Assembly (NCBI GenBank): GCA_964590135.1
Contig: CAZPVX010000003.1
Coordinates: 118,441 to 182,440, forward strand
Direction of reading: 5' to 3'
Origin: JBDHWI01 sp964590135
GTDB taxonomy: Bacteria; Chloroflexota; Anaerolineae; J036; Brachytrichaceae
DNA: 64,000 nt
This document shows, piece after piece, positions 45,822-55,019 of the stretch. Under the pieces are notes generated by a model. The model was not told where the DNA came from. It ran no database searches and saw only the letters and a list, made by a program, of their open reading frames with translations. The position numbers and the translations under genes were made by a program. The stretch's first letter is position 1; the number at the start of each line of letters is the position of its first letter.

Positions 45822-45918
45822 CAAACATGGCATGAGATGAATGTGGCGCAACGCGGATCATGTTCAAACACAACAGCGCAGGGCGTTGCATAGAATATCG
45901 ATGTGATTCAAAGAGTGA

Positions 45919-46146
45919 TGGGCAAGGCGCCTGGCCGGCGATGGCGCGCTTGGCGACAGCGATACGGAGCGCGATCTGCAACAACGCATCGCATTGCTCA
46001 AGCACATGCTTGCGGAAGCCGGCATTCCACCTGGCGCAAAAAAACCTCACAGATTTGTGATCTGGCAGGGTTTTTTGCTGCGTGAAGGGATGCCGCTATC
46101 GCTGTTCCAGTTGCATGGGACTTGTGCTATCCCGCGCTATGATTGA
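45919..46146 (+). pseudogene. Possible remnant reading frame without start codon
   Basis: After an in-frame stop at 45916, an open frame of 75 codons has protein-like composition (DTERDLQQRIALLKHMLAEA then GIPPG) but no ATG near its beginning, and it runs through the terminator hairpin into the antisense of the surface-protein gene. I read it as a decayed gene fragment or chance. It accounts for most of the 274-base gap at 45822-46095. Confidence 0.25.
46036..46078. terminator. Bidirectional terminator between convergent genes
   Basis: GCAAAAAAACC (46036-46046) pairs with GGTTTTTTGC (46069-46078); an inner TCAC/GTGA stem supports folding. T-runs exist on both strands. It sits directly after the surface-protein stop (46096, minus strand) and downstream of the TMEM175-like gene. 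Confidence 0.75.
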
Positions 46147-48744
46147 TAGCAGCAGCCGGTAAGGCACAAACACGCGGATGGTGCTGGTCGCTGTGCCGGC
46201 GCTGTTCGTTGCGGTCAGTGTTGCTGTGTAGGTGCCCGGCGCATATACATGCGAGGCCACTGGGCCATGTGCCAATGGGCTGCCATCGCCAAAATCCCAG
46301 GTGAAGGTGATTGGCTCATCACCGCTGCCTATTGTGGCGGTGAAGTCACTGGTAGGCTGCAGCCGGGCAATGCCGGTGGTGAGCGTGATGGCTGCGCTGC
46401 CGGGCGGGATGGGAGTGACCGGTTCGGCTTCCACCGTGATAGTGACGATTGCTGGCGCACTAGCTTGGTTGATGCTATCTGTAACGATCAATTGCAACAC
46501 CAGCACGCTCGCCGCGCTCGGTGCAGTAAACGTTGGCGCCATTGCGCCAGCGTCACTTAGCGCAACCGGCGTGCCGCTAATTTGCAACCAGCCAAACGTG
46601 AGCGGCTGACCCTCAGGATCGGATGAGCCGCCGCCGTTGAGCGTAACCGGCGAATTGACATAGACCGTTTGTGGCGCGCCGGCGTCGGCTACTGGCGGCA
46701 TATTCGGTGGCGCAACGATTTGCACCGCGGCTGCGGCGTCGTTGTTGCTTGCATCTGTGTCGTTGCTGGCGGTGATGCTGGCGGTGTTCGTGAGGGTTGT
46801 GCCAATCAGTGATTGATTGTTGCTCACGATGCCTGTCAGAGTGATCACGCCATTGCTCCCAGCAGCTAGATTGCCCAATGACCACGCGAAGTTGGGACTG
46901 CCGTTAGTCTGAGTGATAGCTGCGCCGCTGCTGAACACTCCGGTGATGGTGATGTCCGCTGGCACACCGTCGTTGATGATCACATCGTTGGCAGTGCCCG
47001 GGCCGGCGTTGCTGAAGGTCAATGTATAGGTGATTGCGTCGCCCGGCGAGACAGCGGCCGCGCTGGCTTGCTTGGTCAGCCCAACCGCAGCTGTAATGAC
47101 AACGGTGGAGCAGAGCGTTTGATTGTCGACCGTGACGCAGGCAATGCCGGTGTTGCCAGAAGTGGACGTCAGCATTGCGCTGGCTGTGCCGGCGACAATC
47201 GTTCCGGGCGAGGGGACGACGCCTTCAGTTGCAGTAAAGATCACAGTCGTGTCTGGCGTTGTGCCGCCAGCCGGCGCCGGCGTGGAGTTTTGCGTCATGT
47301 CGGCCGTGATGGTCGTGGTGCCAAATGGCGCGATGGGGTTTGGCGCCATCGTGGCGTTTAGAATGATCCACGGCGCATGGGTCACTGCAGATGGAAAGGT
47401 TCCAGTGATTGCATCGCAGCCAGTTGCGCCAGGGCCGCTGTTGCAACCCCACCAGTTGTTTTCCGCATTGACGGTTGATGTGATATTCCACACCACGCCG
47501 AGGCTGTTGTTGACGAAGTTGTTGAAATTGGCGGTGGTGCTGGTGGCGTAGTGGGTGTTGGCGACAGTGCTGTAGAGGCTGCGCGCCAGATTGCGGATGT
47601 CGTTGCCGCGAATGTTGGCGTTCGTCACCAGGCCGCGCAGATAGATGCCATTGCTTGAAGTGGCATTTGCGCTGGTGATCGTGTTGCTCATTACGATTGG
47701 GTTTTCAACTGCGCCGGCGGCACCGGTGACGTCGGACGTGTCGTTCAGCAGGGCAATGCCAGTCCTGCCCGCGCCGAGATTTGTGATGTTGTTGCCAACA
47801 ATCTCGACTTGCGTGTATTTACCGTAGCGTGAGCCAGCGCCTACAAACGTTGGGCTTGGATTGAAGGCGATTGCCGATGCAAACGCGCTGTTGATTGTGT
47901 TATAGGCAACGCGTTGGGTCGTGGTCACGTCTTGCGATCCATATGTCATCTGGAAATAGGATGTGCTGGAGCCGGCGACGTTGATGGTGTTGCTGCTGAT
48001 CTCAGTCGCGCCGATTGGCTGCTCGATCAGCACACCGTTATAGCCGGTGTTGGTGATTACGTTGCCGGTGAAGATGACTGCGCCACGATTGCGGTAGAGG
48101 TAGATGCCGTAGTCGTTGTTGTTACCGCCGGCGATGATGTTGTTGGTGACGGTCACCACGGCAGATGTGTTGAGTGGTTTGATCAGCATGCCTACACGCG
48201 AGCCGCTCAACCCTGGGCTGATGACGGTGAAGCCCGAGAAGACCACTGTGCCGGCATCGCCAGCCAGCGGTTCAATGTGCACCAAGCCAGTGCTGGCCGG
48301 CGGCAGGTTTTGCCCGTTGATGATCGTTGTTGCCGGCCCCGCACCTGTCACGGTGACCGATTTCGTGATGTTGACTTGTGATTCAAGATAGTTGCCCGAA
48401 GCCACACTAACATTGCCGCCGGTGATCACACCTTGAATGCCGCCTTGCACGGTGGCAAAGGAGTCACAACCAAATTGGGTTGCTGGCCCTGCGCCATCAG
48501 GATCGGCGTCGATCGCTGTGCCGGTCCAGTCATCATCGACAAAGGTGGTGTTCGGTGGCGTGCACGGCAGGCTGTATGCCGGCGCCAGCACTAGAGGTGT
48601 GTTTGGAGCAGATGCCTGCACGCTTGCTGGTTGTGCTGCGCTGGCAATCATCAGCATCAGCATGACAGACAGGCCGGCGCGGATGCCGCTTGCGGCGCGA
48701 TGCTTTGCAGTGAAAAAAGGTATTGCTGTGTTGGGTGGATGCAT
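46096..48744 (-). CDS. Secreted surface protein: beta-helix, DUF11 and PKD domains
   Basis: 882 residues. A signal peptide (about 1-44, hydrophobic GLSVMLMLMIASAAQ) is followed by a right-handed parallel beta-helix (about 75-450) with NosD/PbH1-like Asn-rich turns (TNNIIAGGNNNDYGIYLYR, NGVLIEQ, NTITSANATSSNGIYL). Then come a DUF11 repeat (about 555-690, SPGDAITYTLTFSNAGPGTA), a PKD/Ig-like domain with ADAGAPQTVYVNSPVTLNG, and a PKD domain with FTWDFGDGSP. The C-terminal tail has VFVPYRLLL, similar to the hydrophobic YLP-type ending of many Chloroflexota surface proteins. Function probably adhesion or polysaccharide contact; unproven. Confidence 0.85.
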   Translation of the reverse strand: MHPPNTAIPFFTAKHRAASGIRAGLSVMLMLMIASAAQPASVQASAPNTPLVLAPAYSLPCTPPNTTFVDDDWTGTAIDADPDGAGPATQFGCDSFATVQGGIQGVITGGNVSVASGNYLESQVNITKSVTVTGAGPATTIINGQNLPPASTGLVHIEPLAGDAGTVVFSGFTVISPGLSGSRVGMLIKPLNTSAVVTVTNNIIAGGNNNDYGIYLYRNRGAVIFTGNVITNTGYNGVLIEQPIGATEISSNTINVAGSSTSYFQMTYGSQDVTTTQRVAYNTINSAFASAIAFNPSPTFVGAGSRYGKYTQVEIVGNNITNLGAGRTGIALLNDTSDVTGAAGAVENPIVMSNTITSANATSSNGIYLRGLVTNANIRGNDIRNLARSLYSTVANTHYATSTTANFNNFVNNSLGVVWNITSTVNAENNWWGCNSGPGATGCDAITGTFPSAVTHAPWIILNATMAPNPIAPFGTTTITADMTQNSTPAPAGGTTPDTTVIFTATEGVVPSPGTIVAGTASAMLTSTSGNTGIACVTVDNQTLCSTVVITAAVGLTKQASAAAVSPGDAITYTLTFSNAGPGTANDVIINDGVPADITITGVFSSGAAITQTNGSPNFAWSLGNLAAGSNGVITLTGIVSNNQSLIGTTLTNTASITASNDTDASNNDAAAAVQIVAPPNMPPVADAGAPQTVYVNSPVTLNGGGSSDPEGQPLTFGWLQISGTPVALSDAGAMAPTFTAPSAASVLVLQLIVTDSINQASAPAIVTITVEAEPVTPIPPGSAAITLTTGIARLQPTSDFTATIGSGDEPITFTWDFGDGSPLAHGPVASHVYAPGTYTATLTATNSAGTATSTIRVFVPYRLLLSIIARDSTSPMQLEQR

Positions 48745-48959
48745 GATGATGTGATCTTACGAACATTGACGCACACACACCTCGTGCAAAGGCAATGTCA
48801 CGGTGGGCTATATCGTTAACGCGTGTCCGCAACCATCTCTTTTGTATTCTGTATCTGGCGATTTCTGACTATTTATTGGGTTCCGCATTGATCGCTTTCC
48901 AGAGTGGTTGTGGTGCAAGCGCAGTGAAGTTTTCTCGCTGGCGTCGATTGCGCAGCCGT

Positions 48960-48965
48960 TACAAT
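48960..48965 (+). promoter_or_regulatory. -10-like box close to the obg start
   Basis: TACAAT nine bases before the ATG at 48975, with no ribosome binding site between. No convincing -35 is present. The remaining 230-base gap to the divergent surface-protein gene holds nothing else I can call. Confidence 0.35.
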
Positions 48966-48974
48966 GACGCTCCC

Positions 48975-50306
48975 ATGTTTTACGATCAAGCTACCATTCA
49001 CGTGCGCGCCGGCAAAGGCGGCGACGGCCTCAGCAGTTTTCGCCGCGAGGCCTATGTGCCGATGGGCGGGCCGGATGGCGGCAATGGCGGTCGCGGTGGG
49101 AATGTAATTCTCGTCGTCAACAAACACCTCAATACGCTTTCGCACTTTCAGCACAAGCGCAAGTTTGTGGCCGAGGACGGCAGGAATGGCGGCAGTCAGG
49201 ATAAGACCGGCCGCGGTGGCAAACCGCGCTATGTTGAAGTGCCGCCTGGCACCATTGTGCGGGATCTCGACACGAACGCGGTGCTGGCCGACCTTGTTCA
49301 GCACGAGCAGCAATTTGTGGCGGCGAAAGGCGGGCGTGGCGGGCGCGGCAATGCCATGTTCGCCACAGCCACCCACCAGGCCCCGCGCCACGCAGAAAAT
49401 GGCGCGCCCGGTGAATCACGCACGTTGCGGCTGGAGCTGAAGCTGATCGCCGACATCGGTCTGGTGGGGCTGCCCAACGCCGGCAAAAGCACGCTGCTTT
49501 CGGTGTTGACCGCTGCGAAGCCGAAGATTGCCGATTATCCCTTCACCACGCTGCGCCCCAACCTTGGCGTCGCGCAGATCGCAGCCGATCGCGCAGTGGT
49601 GATTGCCGATATCCCCGGTCTGATTGAAGGCGCGAGCGAGGGCGTCGGCCTCGGCCATGAATTTTTGCGCCACATCGAGCGCACGCGCGTGCTGATTCAC
49701 TTGCTTGATGGCATGAGCGACGACCCGCTCAAGGACTATTACACCATCAACGCCGAGTTGAAGGCGTTTGGGCATGGCCTGGCTGAGAAGCCGCAGATCA
49801 TTGCGATGACGAAGATGGATCTGCCAGATGCGCGCGCAGCCTTCGATCTGTATGTGACGGAAGGGCAATTACGCGATGCCACCGATGTGACGGAAGATGA
49901 GTTGGATGCGCTGATTGCGCAAGACGCCTTCGCCAAACCGCCGCTGCCGGCGCTGCCCATCTCCTCGGCGAATGGCGCGCATGTGCGTGACCTGATCAAC
50001 CGCGCAGTGCGTGTGCTGGATCTGCTGCCGCCATTGCCCGAAACCGAGATCACCCCTGAGCCGGCGTTGGTGATGGAGCCGGATCAGCCGCAGTTCGAGA
50101 TCAAGCGCGAGGGTGGGGGTTATCGCATTTTCTCCGATATGCTGGAGCGCAAAGTGTTGATGACACGCTGGGATTTGGACGATTCGGTGCTGCGTTTCCA
50201 GCGCACCCTGGAGCGCAGCGGCATCGGTCCGCAATTGGAACGCATGGGCATCCAGCAAGGCGACACAGTTTACATTGGCGACTATGAATTTGAGTGGGGC
50301 GTGTGA
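48975..50306 (+). CDS. obg: GTPase Obg/CgtA
   Basis: 443 residues. The glycine-rich Obg fold (1-158: GKGGDGLSSFRREAYVPMGG, GGRGGRGNAMF) precedes the G domain with GLPNAGKSTLL (P-loop), DIPGLIEGA (G3) and TKMD (G4). The C-terminal OCT domain ends FQRTLERSGI ... GDTVYIGDYEFEW. It is an essential GTPase of ribosome assembly and stress control. The start MFYDQATIHV is the conserved one; the frame is open 60 codons further upstream, but that part is not conserved. The OCT domain is shared by Chloroflexota and Gram-positive Obg proteins. Confidence 0.96.
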   Translation: MFYDQATIHVRAGKGGDGLSSFRREAYVPMGGPDGGNGGRGGNVILVVNKHLNTLSHFQHKRKFVAEDGRNGGSQDKTGRGGKPRYVEVPPGTIVRDLDTNAVLADLVQHEQQFVAAKGGRGGRGNAMFATATHQAPRHAENGAPGESRTLRLELKLIADIGLVGLPNAGKSTLLSVLTAAKPKIADYPFTTLRPNLGVAQIAADRAVVIADIPGLIEGASEGVGLGHEFLRHIERTRVLIHLLDGMSDDPLKDYYTINAELKAFGHGLAEKPQIIAMTKMDLPDARAAFDLYVTEGQLRDATDVTEDELDALIAQDAFAKPPLPALPISSANGAHVRDLINRAVRVLDLLPPLPETEITPEPALVMEPDQPQFEIKREGGGYRIFSDMLERKVLMTRWDLDDSVLRFQRTLERSGIGPQLERMGIQQGDTVYIGDYEFEWGV

Positions 50307-50329
50307 GCGCGTCGGCGGAGAAGCGCGAT

Positions 50330-50358
50330 GTGACAGACTGCCATGCAGCGGCTAACAT
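50330..50358 (+). promoter_or_regulatory. Candidate promoter of the MFS-PLP operon
   Basis: GTGACA (50330-50335), 17 bases, TAACAT (50353-50358), ending 12 bases before the ATG at 50371 and nine before an in-frame GTG. No ribosome binding site follows. Confidence 0.4.
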
Positions 50359-50370
50359 AGCCTTATCGTG

Positions 50371-51585
50371 ATGGATTCTGTCTCACCCACCACAGCGCCG
50401 GCCTCTGGCAAACGCACCCTTCATCTGACGCAAACGTTCTCATACTATGCTGCCTTCATCGGGCTTGGCTTTGTGTCGGCCATGTTCGGGCCGACACTTG
50501 GCGGCCTCGCAGCCAATACCGGCAGCACGCTTGGCGCCATCAGCGTGATCTTCGTCGCCAACTCCATTGGCCGCCTGGCCGGCTCGCTGGTCGCCGGTCG
50601 CCTGCTCGACCGCGTCAAGGGTCATCCCATCGTCGCCGCTGGTTTTGGCCTCATGGCATTGTTCATGGTGCTTATCCCCAACCTCGACGCGCTCTCGGTG
50701 ATGGTGGCCGTCTTCTTCTTCCTGGGCATCGCGCAAAACTTCATCGATGTTAGCACAAACACGCTGATCGTGTGGCTGCACGGCAGTCGCGTCGGCCCCT
50801 ACATGAATGCGCTGCACCTCATGTTTGGTGTCGGTGCATTTATCGCACCCATCATCGCGGCGGTCACATTTGGCGCCAGCGGCGATATCAAGCTTGGTTA
50901 CTTTGTCGTGGCTGCGTTGCTGCTGCCAATGGTGGTCTGGCTGTTGCGCATGCCCAGCCCGCCACGCCGCGCCACCGCGAAGCAGGGGGTGGCCGGCAAT
51001 GTGCGCTGGTCGCTGGTTGCGTTGGTCGCGCTGTTCTTCTTCGTCGCCGTTGGCGCAGAAGTGGGCATGTCGGCCTGGACATTCAGCTATGGTGTGGCGC
51101 TGGGGTTGGACAAGGCGACGACGGCAGCGGCGCTAACCTCGGTTTACTGGGGCGCATACAGCTTTGGCCGGCTGATCTCCATTCCCATCGCGGTGCGGGT
51201 GTCGGCGCAGCGCGTGCTGCTCGTCGATCTATTCGGTCTGATCATCAGCGCGGCAGCATTGGTGCTGTTTGGCCGCAGCGCGCCGGCGCTGATGTGGATC
51301 AGTGTCGCTGGCATCGGGCTGTCAATCGCGTCGGTCTTCCCGACCATGCTCACCTTCGCCGGCAGCCACATGAACGTCACCGGCAAGATCAACGGCATGC
51401 TGTTTGCCACCGCCAACCTCGGCAGCATGTTCTTCCCGTGGCTGATCGGCCAGATGTTCGAACCCGTCGGTCCGCACTCGCTCGCGATGATCATCTTCGG
51501 AATCGGCATCGCTGCGCTCATGCTGTTTTTGTCCATCAATCGGCTGTTCAACCAACCTCGTGACGTGGCGCAGAAATCCGCTTGA
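50371..51585 (+). CDS. MFS transporter, first of a tandem pair
   Basis: 404 residues with about 12 membrane helices. The cytoplasmic loop 2-3 reads RLAGSLVAGRLLDRVKGHP, the MFS motif A (G...D.R.G), and a large central loop with basic residues separates the halves. NFIDVSTNTLIVWLH in helix 4 resembles fucose-permease/NaGLT-like members, which carry sugars. It is followed 13 bases later by a clear paralog. Direction and substrate are not known. Confidence 0.87.
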   Translation: MDSVSPTTAPASGKRTLHLTQTFSYYAAFIGLGFVSAMFGPTLGGLAANTGSTLGAISVIFVANSIGRLAGSLVAGRLLDRVKGHPIVAAGFGLMALFMVLIPNLDALSVMVAVFFFLGIAQNFIDVSTNTLIVWLHGSRVGPYMNALHLMFGVGAFIAPIIAAVTFGASGDIKLGYFVVAALLLPMVVWLLRMPSPPRRATAKQGVAGNVRWSLVALVALFFFVAVGAEVGMSAWTFSYGVALGLDKATTAAALTSVYWGAYSFGRLISIPIAVRVSAQRVLLVDLFGLIISAAALVLFGRSAPALMWISVAGIGLSIASVFPTMLTFAGSHMNVTGKINGMLFATANLGSMFFPWLIGQMFEPVGPHSLAMIIFGIGIAALMLFLSINRLFNQPRDVAQKSA

Positions 51586-51598
51586 GTGAAGATTACCC

Positions 51599-52810
51599 AT
51601 GGCTACAACGACTGCTCCTGCATTCGATTCAAACAAGATCACTGGTGTCAGCCGCTTGCAACTCGCCGGCTATTTCATGGTTTTCATCGCGCTCGGTCTC
51701 AGCACCGGCTCGGTTGGCCCGTCGCTTGCAAACCTGGCGGCGCACACTGGCGTCACACTTGCCGCCATCAGTATCGTCTTCACTGCGCGCTCGTTGGGCT
51801 ACATGATTGGCTCGCTTGCCAGTGGCCGCGCCTACGACCGCATCAAAGGCCATCCGATCATCGCCGTGGCGTGCGCGTTGCTGGCCAGCATGTTCATCGC
51901 CACGCCGCTCATCACGCAGCTATGGCCGCTGGTGCTGGTGATGTTTGTGTTGAGCCTGGCGGAAGGCGCGATTGACGTCGGCGGCAACACGCTGGTGGTG
52001 TGGACGATCCCCGGCAATGTCACGCCGTTCATGAATGCACTGCATTTCTTCTTCGGCGTTGGCGCGTTTATTGCGCCTATCATCATTGCGCAAAGTATCA
52101 CGCTCACTGGCGATGTGAACTGGGCATTCTGGGCGATTGGGTTGTTGGTGCTACCGATGCTGGTGTGGCATCTGCGTGTGCCCAGCCCTGCGCATCCTGT
52201 TGTTGAGGTTGCTGGTGCGGAGAGCCGGCCGGCGACGCACTGGCCGCTTGTTCTCTTGATCGCTGTGTATTTCTTTTTGTATGTCGGCATGGAGATCGCC
52301 TATGGCGGCTGGATTGCGAGCTATGCAGTGGCGATTGGCTATGGCAATGCGGCAGCAGCGGCCATGTTGACGTCGGCATTCTGGGGTGCGCTCACCGCTG
52401 GCCGGCTGCTCTCCATTCCCATCGGCTCGCGCGTCAAACCCAGCACCATCCTGTGGGCAGATCTCATCCTGTGTGCCGGCTTTGTCATATTGATGCTGTT
52501 TGGGCATGGCGCGACATGGGTGCTGTGGGCCGGCACGATTGGCATTGGCGTCGGGATGGCGACGATGTTCCCAACCATGATCTCGTACGCCGAGACGCGC
52601 ATGAAGATCACCGGCAAGATGACGAGTATCTTCCTCACCGGCAGCAGCATCGGCGGCATGACGCTGCCGCTGTTCACCGGGATGCTGTTCGAGAGCGCTG
52701 GCCCTCAGATCATGCTGTGGGTCGTGCTGGTCACGACGATTTTGACCGCGTTGTCGTTTGCCGCCGTGACGCTGGTGGCGAATCGCAGAGCGCGGAGTGA
52801 TGCACGATGA
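51599..52810 (+). CDS. MFS transporter, second of a tandem pair
   Basis: 403 residues, 12 predicted helices, closely related to the upstream MFS protein (both share SLASGRAYDRIKGHP-like motif A, ALHFFFGVGAFIAPII and the late SYAETRMKITGKM loop). Probably a local duplication. It overlaps the PLP enzyme gene by ATGA, so transport and a sulfur amino acid-type reaction may be linked. The start follows the first gene's stop by 13 bases with only a weak ribosome site. Confidence 0.87.
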   Translation: MATTTAPAFDSNKITGVSRLQLAGYFMVFIALGLSTGSVGPSLANLAAHTGVTLAAISIVFTARSLGYMIGSLASGRAYDRIKGHPIIAVACALLASMFIATPLITQLWPLVLVMFVLSLAEGAIDVGGNTLVVWTIPGNVTPFMNALHFFFGVGAFIAPIIIAQSITLTGDVNWAFWAIGLLVLPMLVWHLRVPSPAHPVVEVAGAESRPATHWPLVLLIAVYFFLYVGMEIAYGGWIASYAVAIGYGNAAAAAMLTSAFWGALTAGRLLSIPIGSRVKPSTILWADLILCAGFVILMLFGHGATWVLWAGTIGIGVGMATMFPTMISYAETRMKITGKMTSIFLTGSSIGGMTLPLFTGMLFESAGPQIMLWVVLVTTILTALSFAAVTLVANRRARSDAR

Positions 52811-53931
52811 TGAAAATTGAGACGCTGGCAGTTCACGCTGGCCGCGAGATCGAGCCGGCCACCGGCGCAGTCACGCCGTCGATCACGCTGGCAACGACCT
52901 TTGAGCGAGATGCCGACGGCGGCCTGTCGCGCCCGAATGTCTACACGCGTATTGATAACCCAAATCGCCACGCGCTTGAGCGCGCGCTGTGCACGCTGGA
53001 GGGCGGCGATGAGGCTGCCGCGTTTGCGTCGGGCATGGCGGCTACGTCGGCAGTATTGCAGGCGCTTGCGCCAGGCGATCACGTCATCGCCGGCGACGAC
53101 ACCTACTTCGGCACGCGCAATCTGCTCAAGACTGTCTATGCGCGCTGGGGCGTGGAGATGGATTTCGTTGATCCTGTTGATGCCGAGAATTTTGCGCGCG
53201 CCATTCGGCCAAATACAAAGCTGATCTGGGTTGAGACGCCATCGAACCCCAGCTTGAAGATCACCGATGTCGCGCGCGCTGCGATGATCGCGCACGACGC
53301 CGGCGCGTTGCTCGCTGTCGACAACACATGGGCCACGCCATTGCTGCAACAACCTTTCCTGCATGGCGCTGATATCGTGATGCACTCGACGACGAAATAC
53401 ATCGGCGGCCACAGTGATGTGCTGGGCGGCGCCGTCATCACCCGCGATCAACCTGAGTTCATGCAGCGCATACGCCAGTATCAGACACTGGGCGGGGCGG
53501 TGCCGGCGCCATTTGATTGCTGGCTGCTTCTGCGCAGCATCCCCACGTTGCCCTATCGCGTGCGGGCACATTGTGAGAATGCAGCGAATGTTGTCGCATT
53601 TCTCGATCAGCACCCAAAGATTGAGCGCGTAAACTACCCTGGGCTTCCGACGCATCCGAATCACGGCATCGCTGCAAGGCAGATGCGAGCGGGGTTTGGC
53701 GGCATGTTGTCGGTGCAGGTGAAGGGCGGTGCAGCGGAAGCATTGGCAGTAGCGGCGAAGGTGAAGGTGTTCACGCGTGCCACCAGCTTGGGCGGCGTGG
53801 AAAGCCTGATTGAGCATCGCGCATCGATAGAAGGCCCTGGCACGCCGACGCCGGCGAACCTCTTGCGCGTCAGCATCGGTCTCGAACATGCCGATGACCT
53901 CATCGCAGATCTGGAACAAGCTTTGCGCTGA
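52807..53931 (+). CDS. Cystathionine gamma-synthase/lyase-type PLP enzyme
   Basis: 374 residues. The Cys/Met metabolism family is shown by LAVHAGREIEPATGAV at the start, NPNRHALERALCTLEGG, FASGMAATSAVL, VDNTWATPLLQQP and the PLP lysine K197 in VMHSTTKYIGGHSDV. SLGGVESLIEHRAS completes the C-terminal signature. It makes or splits thioethers such as cystathionine. Synthase and lyase cannot be separated here. Translationally coupled to the second MFS gene. Confidence 0.92.
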   Translation: MMKIETLAVHAGREIEPATGAVTPSITLATTFERDADGGLSRPNVYTRIDNPNRHALERALCTLEGGDEAAAFASGMAATSAVLQALAPGDHVIAGDDTYFGTRNLLKTVYARWGVEMDFVDPVDAENFARAIRPNTKLIWVETPSNPSLKITDVARAAMIAHDAGALLAVDNTWATPLLQQPFLHGADIVMHSTTKYIGGHSDVLGGAVITRDQPEFMQRIRQYQTLGGAVPAPFDCWLLLRSIPTLPYRVRAHCENAANVVAFLDQHPKIERVNYPGLPTHPNHGIAARQMRAGFGGMLSVQVKGGAAEALAVAAKVKVFTRATSLGGVESLIEHRASIEGPGTPTPANLLRVSIGLEHADDLIADLEQALR

Positions 53932-53972
53932 TTGCTCGCTTGTGATGGACTTCATCAAGATCAAATTCAGCC

Positions 53973-54941
53973 ATGAAGACGCAATCTCTTCCCAATTCCA
54001 CGCTCGCGCCATCGGTGCTGTGCCTCGGCACCGCTGATTTTGGCGCGCGCATCCCGCGTGAAGATGCCTTCGCCTTGCTCGATGCGTTTGTCGCCGCCGG
54101 CGGCACATTCATCGACACCGCCGAGGTCTACAACGACTGGGTGCCAGGTGAGAAGAGCCGCAGCGAGAAGCTCATTGGCGCGTGGCTGGCGCAACGTGGT
54201 GACCGCGAACGCCTCGTCATCGCGACCAAAGGTGCGCATCCCCGCCTGCAATCGATGACCAAGCCGCGCATGACGCGCAAAGAGATCGAGCAGGATGTGA
54301 ATGCGAGCTTGAAAAACCTGCGCGCCGGCGTGATTGACCTGTATTGGTTGCACCGTGATGATCCCGCAACGCCGGTGGAGAAAATCATCGAAACGCTGAA
54401 TGCACAGGTGCGCGCCGGCAAAATCCGGTATTTTGCCTGCTCGAACTGGCGAGTCGATCGCATCCGTGCGGCGAATGCGTATGCAGCCAGGCATGGTGTG
54501 CAGGGCTTCGTTGCGAACCAGCCGATGTGGAGCCTGGCGCAGGTGCCACAAGCGGCGCTTGCCGATCAAACCTGCGTGGTGATGGACGACGCGATGCATG
54601 CATTGCATCTCGAAACGCAACTCGCATGCGTGCCTTATTCATCGCAGGCCAACGGTTTCTTTCAGAAGGTGGCACGTGGCGCAGTGAGTGCGATGAATGC
54701 ATCACAGTTTCGCATGTATGGCGGCGAAGAAAATATGCAGCGCGCCAGGCGTGCGCAGTCGGTGGCGCAGGAAACCGGCCTTGCCATCAGCGAAGTCGTG
54801 CTGGCTTACCTGCTCTCGCAATCGTTCGCCGTGTTCCCCATCATCGGTTGCCGCACACTGGCGCAACTGCAGGACACGCTCAGCGCGCACGACAAACGCC
54901 TGACGCCGGCGCAGGTGGCGTTTTTGGAACGCGGAAAGTAG
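53973..54941 (+). CDS. Aldo/keto reductase
   Basis: 322 residues. LCLGTADFGARIPREDAFALL, then FIDTAEVYNDW supplies the catalytic Asp and Tyr, VIATKGAHP the Lys and YWLHRDDPATPVEK the His. VEKIIETLNAQVRAGKIRYF and the LSQSFAVFPIIGCRTLAQLQ NADP-binding stretch follow. It reduces carbonyl compounds with NADPH in the cytoplasm; substrates of this subgroup are sugar aldehydes or small ketones. 41 bases after the PLP enzyme gene, so perhaps part of the same transcript. Confidence 0.92.
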   Translation: MKTQSLPNSTLAPSVLCLGTADFGARIPREDAFALLDAFVAAGGTFIDTAEVYNDWVPGEKSRSEKLIGAWLAQRGDRERLVIATKGAHPRLQSMTKPRMTRKEIEQDVNASLKNLRAGVIDLYWLHRDDPATPVEKIIETLNAQVRAGKIRYFACSNWRVDRIRAANAYAARHGVQGFVANQPMWSLAQVPQAALADQTCVVMDDAMHALHLETQLACVPYSSQANGFFQKVARGAVSAMNASQFRMYGGEENMQRARRAQSVAQETGLAISEVVLAYLLSQSFAVFPIIGCRTLAQLQDTLSAHDKRLTPAQVAFLERGK

Positions 54942-55019
54942 CGCCGGCGGGATCGCCATTTCCCTTCCTGATAGAAGGTGGGATTGCCGTAGCGACGGTT
55001 TTGACTTTGGGAATCTACC

